DNA from: Planctomycetaceae bacterium
GTDB lineage: Bacteria; Planctomycetota; Planctomycetia; Planctomycetales; Planctomycetaceae
DNA: 64,000 nt
Assembly (NCBI GenBank): GCA_002726205.1
Contig: PBSL01000056.1
Span: forward strand, 27,010-91,009
Direction of reading: 5' to 3'
Numbering within the stretch: the stretch's first letter is position 1; each line of letters starts with the position of its first letter. The notes under the pieces are model-generated. The model did no database searches. It worked only from the letters and a program-made list of their open reading frames with translations, and was not told the DNA's origin. Position numbers and translations under genes: made by a program. This document shows, in pieces, positions 9,552 through 16,871 of this stretch.

Positions 9552-10475
9552 ATGTCACACACCTCGCACACCACCACCGCCCCGCTGAAGATGGGCCTCG
9601 CCCTGCCCAACTCCAAGCTCTGCATGTGGCTGTTCCTGGGCACCGAGATCATGTTCTTCACCGCCCTGATCGGAACCTACCTCGTTCTGAGAATGTCGGC
9701 GAGGCTCCCGGGCGGAGAATCGGCGTGGCCGTCCAACGACATGACCCACATCATCACCTGGGCCGGCGCGCTCAATACGTTCGTCCTGATCGGGTCCAGT
9801 TACCTGGTCGTGCGGTCCCACGAGCGGTTGGGACGCGGCGAATTCCAGAAGGGCCTCAACGACCTGTGTCTTGTCTTTCTGTGTGCCGTGCTGTTCCTGG
9901 GCATCAAGGGCGTGGAGTATCACGGCAAGTGGGTCCGCGACATCCTGCCGGGACGAATCGCCGAGACTCCCCAGGCGGCCGTGCAAAAGGCCGTCAGACA
10001 AATCGGCCTGGCCGCCGCCGCCGACCCGACGTTGGCCGGGGTCCACCTGGGATTGGAGAACCGGCTGCGAGACGAAAAGCTGAGCCTCGAGCAGATGGAA
10101 ACCGAGCTCGAGCAGTTGGTCCGGCACGAAGGCTATGGTGCCCTGGTACAACAGCAGGTTTCGATGGCCACGATTTTCAAGGACCGTACCCGGGATGAGA
10201 ACGACGAGCTGGTGCCACTTTCCCAGGATCACCACGCCGCCTACTACATTCCCTACGGCAACATCTTCGCATCGTGCTACTTCACGATGACCGGTTTCCA
10301 TGCGATCCACGTGATCGTCGGCATGATCATCTTCTTCTTCCCGATCAAGAAGGGGCTGATGAAAGGCCTCGAGCATGGGGATGCACAGTACGTTGAAAAT
10401 GCCGGCCTGTACTGGCACTTTGTCGACCTGGTCTGGATCTTCCTGTTCCCGCTGATCTATATCGTCAAGTTCTGA
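9552..10475 (+). CDS. coxC: cytochrome c oxidase subunit III with long internal insertion
   Basis: The 307-residue membrane subunit has the subunit III pattern: an early helix with [20 protein letters not shown], a central pair of helices and a C-terminal block with [16 protein letters not shown] and [19 protein letters not shown]. Between the helix ending near GVEYHGKW (about residue 120) and [14 protein letters not shown] (about residue 233) there is a hydrophilic, Glu/Gln/Arg-rich stretch of some 90-110 residues. It is much longer than the usual loop and looks helical. Subunit III stabilises subunit I during turnover. The insertion does not disturb the flanking conserved motifs, so the gene looks functional. 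Confidence 0.92.
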   Translation: MSHTSHTTTAPLKMGLALPNSKLCMWLFLGTEIMFFTALIGTYLVLRMSARLPGGESAWPSNDMTHIITWAGALNTFVLIGSSYLVVRSHERLGRGEFQKGLNDLCLVFLCAVLFLGIKGVEYHGKWVRDILPGRIAETPQAAVQKAVRQIGLAAAADPTLAGVHLGLENRLRDEKLSLEQMETELEQLVRHEGYGALVQQQVSMATIFKDRTRDENDELVPLSQDHHAAYYIPYGNIFASCYFTMTGFHAIHVIVGMIIFFFPIKKGLMKGLEHGDAQYVENAGLYWHFVDLVWIFLFPLIYIVKF

Positions 10476-10509
10476 TCGACCGCGCAGCAACCAACCCGGA
10501 GCCGGCCTC

Positions 10510-10923
10510 ATGGCTGACGAACACACCCCCGGACATGACGAACACTCGCACGACGCCATCTTCCTGAAGGTGTTCCTGGTGCTGTGCGGTTGTACGGTTC
10601 TCTCGTTTGCCGCTGACTTCCTGCCGAATCTGCACGTCGGTGATGGCGTTGTCGGGACGATTGTCCTGGCGATCGCCGTGGCGAAGGCCCTGTGCGTGAT
10701 GCTGTTCTTCATGCACCTGAAGTGGGAACAGAACTGGAAGTTCGTCGTACTGGCTCCCACGGTGATCCTCTCGGTCGGACTTTGCCTGGCCCTGGTCCCC
10801 GATATCGGCTTGCACTATTACAGCGTGCAATCGACCGAGACCAGGGAGGCGGCAACAGCTGCAGCTGCGGCTTCGGCTGCGGCACACGCGGACAACGGGC
10901 AAGCCGAGAAAGACGGTCGCTGA
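10510..10923 (+). CDS. cytochrome c oxidase subunit IV, prokaryotic type
   Basis: The 137-residue protein has a His/Asp-rich N-terminus, three predicted membrane helices and a cytoplasmic Ala-rich tail. The segment VAKALCVMLFFMHLKWE matches the conserved end of helix 2 in the prokaryotic cytochrome c oxidase subunit IV family. Position directly behind coxC supports the call. It is a small accessory subunit of the oxidase complex in the membrane. The tail (TAAAAASAAAHAD...) is low-complexity and unlikely to be conserved. Confidence 0.85.
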   Translation: MADEHTPGHDEHSHDAIFLKVFLVLCGCTVLSFAADFLPNLHVGDGVVGTIVLAIAVAKALCVMLFFMHLKWEQNWKFVVLAPTVILSVGLCLALVPDIGLHYYSVQSTETREAATAAAAASAAAHADNGQAEKDGR

Positions 10924-10926
10924 CCG

Positions 10927-11373
10927 ATGCCTGCCTGGGTCGCCTCGCTTCCGGCAGTCAACGCCGGCCTCAACGGTCTGGCCCTGTTGTTGCTGCTTGG
11001 CGGTTGGGTCCTGGTCCGCCGTGGTCATCATGACGCGCACAGGCGAACCATGCTTCTTGCGTTCGCCACCTCGGTTCTCTTCCTGGTCTGTTACCTGGGT
11101 CACCACGCCGCGCGGTATCACTACATCGGCGACGGACACGTGCGGTTTGCAGGAACCGGAACGATCCGGACCGTCTATCTTGCGATCCTGGCCAGCCATG
11201 TTGTGCTGGCGGCCGCGGTGCCGGTGCTGGCAATCGTGACGATCCGACGCGGGCTGCGACAGGATTGGGAAAACCATCGCAGGATCGCGAAGATCACCTT
11301 TCCGGTCTGGCTGTACGTTTCGCTGACCGGCGTTATCATCTACGTGATGCTCTTTCACTGGAACGTCGGCTGA
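10927..11373 (+). CDS. DUF420 membrane protein, probable oxidase assembly factor
   Basis: The 148-residue protein has four predicted membrane helices and several conserved histidines in or next to them (RRGHHDAHRR, LGHHAARYHY, ASHVVLA, NHRRIAK). This is the pattern of DUF420, which includes the Bacillus YozB/CtaM-type proteins linked to maturation of haem-a oxidases. It follows oxidase subunit IV with a 3-nt gap, inside the oxidase operon, so a role in haem or copper insertion is a reasonable inference. No enzymatic motif is visible. Confidence 0.82.
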   Translation: MPAWVASLPAVNAGLNGLALLLLLGGWVLVRRGHHDAHRRTMLLAFATSVLFLVCYLGHHAARYHYIGDGHVRFAGTGTIRTVYLAILASHVVLAAAVPVLAIVTIRRGLRQDWENHRRIAKITFPVWLYVSLTGVIIYVMLFHWNVG

Positions 11374-11407
11374 CCCAACCGATCGATCAACTGATCCGGC
11401 CGCTCGA

Positions 11408-11674
11408 ATGCCCTCTCGCCTGCTTGTTTGCCTGGCCCTTGTTTTCGGTACCTGGAGCATGTCTCCGGCGGTGCCGATGGCCCGCGCCTGTCCGATGTGC
11501 AAGGCCGGCCTAGAAGACGACGATGCCAAGCCGCGGGCCTACATGGTCAGCATTCTCTTCATGCTGACGGTCCCCGCCTGCCTGTTCAGTAGCCTGGGGT
11601 ACGGACTCTGGCGACTCAACCGGCAGGAATCCGACCGCCTGGAAGCCGCCGGCCAGGACCTCTCGCAACACTAG
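11408..11674 (+). CDS. small membrane protein with CPMC motif, function unknown
   Basis: The 88-residue protein is the last gene of the oxidase operon, 34 nt after the DUF420 gene. Its N-terminus is a signal peptide or membrane helix ending near PMARA, followed at once by CPMCKAGLED. A second membrane helix follows (about residues 46-68), then a short charged tail. A Cys-x2-Cys pair just outside the membrane could bind copper or haem or act as a thiol pair. I cannot assign it to a named family. Its place in the operon suggests a maturation role for the oxidase, which is inference. Confidence 0.7.
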   Translation: MPSRLLVCLALVFGTWSMSPAVPMARACPMCKAGLEDDDAKPRAYMVSILFMLTVPACLFSSLGYGLWRLNRQESDRLEAAGQDLSQH

Positions 11675-11677
11675 GCC

Positions 11678-12100
11678 TCAGGGTTGGTGATGCGAGTCGG
11701 GATCGGCGTGGCCCTCTTCCCACCCGTCCTCGGCAAATCCCGCGCGGTCGAAGATGCAGTCCATCGCCAGCCACACTGAGCGGGCGTGCCGGAACATCAG
11801 CACTGGCCCGCCGACAAACACGGCCACCAGAGGAAACAGCAGTTGCCGGTTGGAGAATTCCATGCCGAAGTGCAACGCCGGGTACAACAACAGCAGCAGC
11901 AACCCGGTCCAGGCATAGTTGATGTAGGCCGAACCCAGGAAGTACCCCCGCGCCCGTTCGTACTTCAGGCCACACCCGTCGCAGCACTCGTGCATCGAAA
12001 ACCAGCGGCGGGCCTCGTGAAACAACCGGCCATCACCGCAGCGGGGACATCTCAACCGCCAGGCGCGTCCCACGATCGTACTCACCCGTCCCCGACTCAC
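11678..12100 (-). CDS. DUF983 family membrane protein with N-terminal zinc ribbon
   Basis: About 140 residues from a GTG preceded by GAGG at 8 nt; a second GTG at 12085 is an alternative start. A four-cysteine ribbon lies near the N-terminus ([10 protein letters not shown] ... [10 protein letters not shown]), followed by [13 protein letters not shown] and two membrane helices. This is the DUF983 pattern. DUF983 genes often lie beside cytochrome oxidase genes in other phyla, and here the gene converges on the oxidase operon only 3 nt from its last stop. The C-terminus is His/Asp-rich. The molecular function is not established. Confidence 0.83.
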   Translation of the reverse strand: MSRGRVSTIVGRAWRLRCPRCGDGRLFHEARRWFSMHECCDGCGLKYERARGYFLGSAYINYAWTGLLLLLLYPALHFGMEFSNRQLLFPLVAVFVGGPVLMFRHARSVWLAMDCIFDRAGFAEDGWEEGHADPDSHHQP

Positions 12101-12133
12101 AACACCGCCCTCGTGATCACAACCAGATCCGAC

Positions 12134-12142
12134 TGCTATACT
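12134..12142 (+). promoter_or_regulatory. candidate extended -10 promoter for the sulfatase gene
   Basis: TGC directly precedes TATACT (12137-12142), which fits an extended -10 element with five of six consensus bases. There is no convincing -35 box 16-18 nt upstream. Transcription would start near 12149, leaving a leader of about 60 nt before the sulfatase start codon. Confidence 0.42.
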
Positions 12143-12208
12143 CGACGCCGATCCCCGAGTCCATGCTCGACGCGTTCCTTCCGTGCCGCTGTGAAGAGAG
12201 GTTACCAG

Positions 12209-13678
12209 ATGATCGACACCGTCCGTAACGGGTCCGCCGCGATGTTGCTGTGCTGCCTGCTGGGCGTTCCCGCCACCGCCGCAAACCGCAACGTCGTCCT
12301 GTTTGTCGTCGATGACCAGGGAGACCAGGCCGGCTGCTTCGGCAACAAGCTGATCCGGACACCGTCGCTGGATTCGCTGGCTGCGGCCGGCACGCGATTC
12401 ACCCGGGCCTACTGCACCACGGCCAGTTGCAGCGCCAGTCGCAGCGTGCTGATGACCGGACTCTACAATCACGCCACCGGTCACTACGGACACGCCCATG
12501 GTTACAACCATTTCAGCACCTACAGCGGAGTGGCAACGCTGCCGGTGCTGCTGGCCGAGGCCGGTTACCGGACGTGTTCGATCGGCAAGTACCACCTGGC
12601 CCCCAGGCAGACCTACCATTTCCAGGACTACCGCAACGCCGGTGTCCAGGGAAACCGCAACGCGGTACGAATGGCCAACAACGCCCGCGAGTGGATTGCC
12701 GAGAACGACTCGAAACCGTTCTTCCTTTACTTTTGTACCTCCGACCCGCACCGGGGCGGGGGGCCCGATGGATTCTCCAACTTCAACGACACGCCCGATC
12801 GTTACCCGGGCGTCACTCCCGTCCGCTACGACCCCGAAAAGATCGTCGTACCTCCCTGGTTACCCGATCAACCCGAAGTCCGACGTGAACTGGCCGAGTA
12901 CTACCAGGCCATCTCGAGACTCGACCAGGGTCTTGGCGTCCTCTTGAAAGCACTCAAGGAGACCGGCCACTGGGACGACACGTTGATCGTGTTTCTTTCC
13001 GACAACGGCCCTCCTTTCCCCGGTGCCAAGACCACGCTCTACGAACCCGGCATGAACCTGCCGCTGATCGTCCGCAGCCCGGACCAGAAAACCAGCGGAG
13101 GAACCACCGATGCACGGGTCAACTGGGCCGACATCACGCCGACGATCCTTGATTTCTGCCGGGTCACACCCCGGCCGCGACCCCCGTTCGGTCGCGGTCC
13201 CAACGGCGAGCCTCCTCGAAAACCGGGGAAACCTCGACCGGTCAGCTTTCACGGCCGTTCGTTTCTCTCCACCCTCGACACGCCGCATCCGAAGGGATTC
13301 GACGAAATTCACGCGTCACACACGTTTCACGAGATCACGATGTACTACCCCATGCGGGTGATCATCTCGGGTCGCTACAAGTACATCTTCAACATCGCCC
13401 ACCAGTTGCCCTACCCGTTCGCCTCGGACCTGTTCGCCTCACCCACCTGGCAGGGAGTACTCCGCCGCAAGGACGTGCTCTTTGGCAAGCGAACCGTCTA
13501 CTCGTACCTGCATCGACCACGGCACGAACTCTACGACCTGGTGGCCGATCCCGACGAGATCACCAACATGGCCTATCAACCGGCTCAGCAGGAACGCCTG
13601 AAAGCCCTGCAGGAAAAACTCAAGACCTGGCAACGACGGACCCGGGATCCATGGATCCTCAAGTGGCGGTACGAGTGA
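12209..13678 (+). CDS. secreted type I sulfatase
   Basis: The 489-residue protein starts at an ATG preceded by GAGAGG at about 7 nt and has a signal peptide ending near PATAA. Metal ligands appear in [10 protein letters not shown] and later in FLSDNGPP. The active-site signature is C74-S-A-S-R with downstream SVLMTG. The Cys is the residue converted to formylglycine by the sulfatase-modifying enzyme, and Ala replaces the usual Pro at the third position, as in a known minority. The domain order (N-terminal catalytic, C-terminal [16 protein letters not shown] segment) is typical of planctomycete sulfatases that desulfate polysaccharides. The substrate cannot be read from the sequence; similarity to heparan N-sulfatase-like groups is only a guess. 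Confidence 0.9.
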   Translation: MIDTVRNGSAAMLLCCLLGVPATAANRNVVLFVVDDQGDQAGCFGNKLIRTPSLDSLAAAGTRFTRAYCTTASCSASRSVLMTGLYNHATGHYGHAHGYNHFSTYSGVATLPVLLAEAGYRTCSIGKYHLAPRQTYHFQDYRNAGVQGNRNAVRMANNAREWIAENDSKPFFLYFCTSDPHRGGGPDGFSNFNDTPDRYPGVTPVRYDPEKIVVPPWLPDQPEVRRELAEYYQAISRLDQGLGVLLKALKETGHWDDTLIVFLSDNGPPFPGAKTTLYEPGMNLPLIVRSPDQKTSGGTTDARVNWADITPTILDFCRVTPRPRPPFGRGPNGEPPRKPGKPRPVSFHGRSFLSTLDTPHPKGFDEIHASHTFHEITMYYPMRVIISGRYKYIFNIAHQLPYPFASDLFASPTWQGVLRRKDVLFGKRTVYSYLHRPRHELYDLVADPDEITNMAYQPAQQERLKALQEKLKTWQRRTRDPWILKWRYE

Positions 13679-13697
13679 TCTTGGACCCGAACCGGCC

Positions 13698-16007
13698 TCA
13701 GCGAAGGTTGAGCGGATCAACATCGATCACCGATTCGACTGACGGGTGCTTCGGCAACCTGTCCGCCGCATCGTTCCAGAGATCCCGGATCTGGCCGAAC
13801 TCGGCGGAGGCCAGTTGCAGGTGGTAGCGGTAGTAGTTCTTGACGCGTGAGATCGGGGCCGGGGCCGGTCCAAGAATTCGAACGGCCGGAGGGTCGCCCT
13901 GCGATTCCCTGAGTATGCCGGCAACGCCGCGAGCCGTCTCGGCAACCGCCGTCTCGTCCGGGCTCCTGAGAATCACCCGGGCCAGGGAACAGAACGGGGG
14001 GGTCTGGGTCGATCGACGGTGAGACAGTTCGTGGGCCACGAACCCGATGTAATCGTGCCCACAGGCCAGGCGAATTGCCGGATCGTCGGGACAGGCTGAT
14101 TGCACCAGGACCCGCCCGCCGCGGTCACTACGGCCGGTCCTCCCGGCAACCTGGGCAATCAGTTGAAACGTCCGTTCAGAAGCCCGGATATCGGGTTGAT
14201 GCAGCATCGTGTCGGCATCGACGACGCCGACGAGCGTGACGTTGGGGAAGTCGAATCCCTTGGCGATCATCTGTGTTCCCAGCAGGATCTGGGCGTCCCC
14301 GTTGCGGAATTCTTCAAGTGCCCGATCGTGGCTGCCGTGTCGCCGCATCGAATCACTGTCCATCCGAAGTACGCGGGCCTCGGGAAACCGCTTCTGGACC
14401 TCCTGTTCGAGTTTCTGTGTACCGATCCCCAGCAGTTTCAGGCCTCGCTGACCGCAACCAGGACATTCCCGGGGTGGTGGCGACTGAAAATCACATACGT
14501 GACACACGACTGCCTGGCGGTCACGGTGCCAGGTCAGGGTGATGTCGCAGGCATCACAGCGAATTCCCTGGCCACAACCGCGGCACCAGACGGCCGGCGA
14601 GTGACCTCGCAGGTTCAGGAACAGGATGGCCTGGCCCTTGTCATCGAGTGCCTGCTGCAGCGCGGTTTCGAGCGCCCGTCCGATCGCCACCCCGCCCCGG
14701 AAGCGACGGTCGTTGCGGGTGTCGACGAGTGAAACCGGGGGCAGCGGACGATCGTCGATGCGGCTGGGCAGCGACAGCAGTTCGTCGGAACCTTCCGCCG
14801 CCGACACCCAGCTCTCCAGCGACGGTGTCGCCGATCCCAGGATCAGTGGCACATCCGCCAGCTCGGCTCGTCGTCGGGCCACGCCCCGGGCATGGTATCT
14901 CGGAACACTCTCCTGCTTGAACGTCGTCTCGTGCTCCTCGTCGATCACGACCAGTCCCAGGTGGGGTGCCGGCGCAAAAATCGCACTGCGAGCACCGACG
15001 ATCACCTGCACCTCGCCGCGGGCAATCCGCTGCCAGTGCCAGTGGCGTTCGGCGTCACCCAGGTGACTGTGGAGCACGGCGACCGAGTCGAACCGGCTGC
15101 GGAAGCGGCGGATCGTCTGGGGTGTCAGGCTGATTTCGGGCACGAGCACGATCGCCTGACGGCCGTAACCGACCACCTCGCGAATCGCCTGAATATAGAC
15201 CTCGGTCTTGCCGCTGCCGGTCACCCCGTGCAGCAGGATCGTCTGATGCCGTTTCTGGCGAAGGTGTTCGACGATCGAATCGAGTGCGCGTTGCTGGTCG
15301 TCGTTGAGAACCAGGTCGTCCTCGCGAACAGGATCAGCCGTTCCATCGATCTCGGCCGGATCGATCCTGCGTTGGACGACCTCGAGCAGCCCCTTCTTCT
15401 GCAACCCTTCGACCGGCGTCTTGCCGCACTCGGCCACGCGGGTCAGTTCCTCGATCCGCAACTCCTTGCCGGCTTCCCGCAACGCGTCGACGACCGCCTG
15501 TTGTTTCCTGGGCAGCACGGCCTCACCTTGCCTCTGCTCGAAGTCGTCCGGCAGCGAGAAGAAGCGGACCTGTCGGGTTCCGGCCTGCTTCTTGACACCC
15601 GCCGGAACGACACTCTCCAGGACCTGGCCCCAGCCGCACAGGTAGCGGTCGGCAATCCAGCGTGTCAGGTCCAGCATCGCGGCATCGACAATCGGATGAT
15701 CATCAACAATCGAGTCGATCGATTTCAGCCGGCGGATCGACTCGGGAGGGCGTTCCAGCCCGACACAGAACCCGATCGTCTGCTGGTTGCCACGCCCGAA
15801 CGAGACGCGAACACGCTGGCCGGCCACCAGTTGACCTCGCAGAGAGTCCGGTACCAGGTAGTGGTAGGCGGTGTTGAGTGGCCGGTTGAAAACCACCTGC
15901 GCAGCCACCCGGTCAGCCCGGGAGGCCTCTTCCCAGCGGGCCGCCGGGTCGTCATCGATCCGGTCAGCCGGCAGGTCAAACAGCCGCTGCTGGCGCGAGC
16001 GGGTCAC
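13698..16007 (-). CDS. priA: primosomal protein N' (PriA helicase)
   Basis: About 769 residues from a GTG at 16007 that has AGGAAAGG 9 nt upstream; a TTG at 16040 would add 11 residues but has no ribosome-binding site. The 3'BD-like N-terminal domain (FNRPLNTAYHYLVP) precedes a superfamily 2 helicase core with Walker A GVTGSGKTE, DEEH box (VVIDEEHETTFK) and LILGSATPS. The zinc-binding region follows (CRGCGQGIRCDACD, CHVCDF, CPGCG), eight cysteines in all, then motif V/VI segments GTQMIAKGFDFP and QVAGRTGRSDRGG. PriA reloads the replisome at stalled forks. It is divergent from nadD. Confidence 0.95.
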   Translation of the reverse strand: MTRSRQQRLFDLPADRIDDDPAARWEEASRADRVAAQVVFNRPLNTAYHYLVPDSLRGQLVAGQRVRVSFGRGNQQTIGFCVGLERPPESIRRLKSIDSIVDDHPIVDAAMLDLTRWIADRYLCGWGQVLESVVPAGVKKQAGTRQVRFFSLPDDFEQRQGEAVLPRKQQAVVDALREAGKELRIEELTRVAECGKTPVEGLQKKGLLEVVQRRIDPAEIDGTADPVREDDLVLNDDQQRALDSIVEHLRQKRHQTILLHGVTGSGKTEVYIQAIREVVGYGRQAIVLVPEISLTPQTIRRFRSRFDSVAVLHSHLGDAERHWHWQRIARGEVQVIVGARSAIFAPAPHLGLVVIDEEHETTFKQESVPRYHARGVARRRAELADVPLILGSATPSLESWVSAAEGSDELLSLPSRIDDRPLPPVSLVDTRNDRRFRGGVAIGRALETALQQALDDKGQAILFLNLRGHSPAVWCRGCGQGIRCDACDITLTWHRDRQAVVCHVCDFQSPPPRECPGCGQRGLKLLGIGTQKLEQEVQKRFPEARVLRMDSDSMRRHGSHDRALEEFRNGDAQILLGTQMIAKGFDFPNVTLVGVVDADTMLHQPDIRASERTFQLIAQVAGRTGRSDRGGRVLVQSACPDDPAIRLACGHDYIGFVAHELSHRRSTQTPPFCSLARVILRSPDETAVAETARGVAGILRESQGDPPAVRILGPAPAPISRVKNYYRYHLQLASAEFGQIRDLWNDAADRLPKHPSVESVIDVDPLNLR

Positions 16008-16050
16008 GATGGGGTGCCTTTCCTTCCGAGCGTATGGCAACAGCGATAGG

Positions 16051-16059
16051 ATTCTAGCA
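16051..16059 (-). promoter_or_regulatory. candidate extended -10 element for priA
   Basis: On the minus strand this reads TGC-TAGAAT, an extended -10 with five of six bases matching TATAAT. It lies about 45 nt before the preferred priA start. A TAGGAT hexamer on the plus strand (16047-16052) overlaps it and could serve the divergent nadD gene. Neither has a clear -35 box. Confidence 0.35.
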
Positions 16060-16093
16060 GCTTGTTACTCGACAACCACTTGGGACCATGGCA

Positions 16094-16705
16094 ATGCGAC
16101 TGGGAGTTTTCGGGGGCACATTCAACCCCGTACACCTCGGGCATCTGGTGCTGGCACGCGAATGCCGCGACCAGCTCGGACTCGACGAGGTCTGGCTGGT
16201 TCCCTGTGGAACCCCGCCTCACAAGAAACCCGCAGACCTCGCCGACCCGCTGGCTCGCAAGGAGATGTTGCTGCTGGCCACCGCAGGCGATCCGTCGCTG
16301 GTTGTCAGCGATATCGAGATCCAGCGACCGGGAGTCTCATACACCGTCGACACACTCGAGACGATCGCGGCCGGGGATCCGGATCGGGAGTTGTTTCTGC
16401 TGCTGGGTGCCGACGCGGTCGATGATCTGGTCAACTGGCATCGACCCGAGCGGATCTGTGAGCTGGCAACACTGGTCGCAGTCAACCGGGGTGAGAAGGC
16501 CTCGATCACCGCTCTGCCGGGTGCCCGGGTCGAGGCCGTGACCATCCCCGGCATCGCGTTGTCCTCGAGCGATCTCAGGCAGAGGATCCTCGCAGGTCGC
16601 AGCCTGAGGTACCTGATGCCTCGCGCGGTCGAAATCTACCTTCAAGAACACGACGTCTATGCCGGCGATGATCCCACCCCGCACCGACCGGACGATATTT
16701 CTTGA
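16094..16705 (+). CDS. nadD: nicotinate-nucleotide adenylyltransferase
   Basis: About 203 residues. I prefer the ATG at 16094 over the one at 16088: GGGA sits 8 nt upstream and the protein then begins MRLGVFGGTFNPVHLGHL, the canonical NadD N-terminus. The nucleotidyltransferase motif GGTFxPxHxGH and the C-terminal ALSSSDLRQRI (the ISSTxIR equivalent) are both present, with LLGADAVDDLVNWH in between. It converts nicotinate mononucleotide and ATP to deamido-NAD in the cytoplasm, a late step in NAD synthesis. The gene stands between priA (divergent) and the NfeD-type gene. Confidence 0.93.
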   Translation: MRLGVFGGTFNPVHLGHLVLARECRDQLGLDEVWLVPCGTPPHKKPADLADPLARKEMLLLATAGDPSLVVSDIEIQRPGVSYTVDTLETIAAGDPDRELFLLLGADAVDDLVNWHRPERICELATLVAVNRGEKASITALPGARVEAVTIPGIALSSSDLRQRILAGRSLRYLMPRAVEIYLQEHDVYAGDDPTPHRPDDIS

Positions 16706-16805
16706 AACTGATCAAAGTGGGAACAAGATCCTCGGCCCGTCAGCGAAGAACATGGGACGTTTTGCCCAGACGATGAAGAGGTGACGAAACGGCGAGAGAC
16801 GGAAT

Positions 16806-16835
16806 TTGACCGACCTTTTCTCGACTCCGTATACT
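16806..16835 (+). promoter_or_regulatory. candidate sigma-70 promoter for the NfeD-family gene
   Basis: TTGACC (16806-16811) and TATACT (16830-16835) are separated by 18 nt, each with five of six consensus bases. The predicted start near 16842 leaves a leader of about 30 nt. It is among the best promoter matches in the window, and the only gene just downstream is the NfeD-type protease. Confidence 0.6.
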
Positions 16836-16871
16836 CGATGATGTCTTGACGCACCCTGGTGAGTGACACCG

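Noticed and set aside
9555..10760. A 401-codon minus-strand frame spanning coxC and subunit IV
   Set aside because: It crosses two well-supported genes on the other strand and has no family features.
14892..16049. A 385-codon plus-strand frame opposite priA
   Set aside because: PriA motifs on the minus strand are unambiguous and this frame has none.
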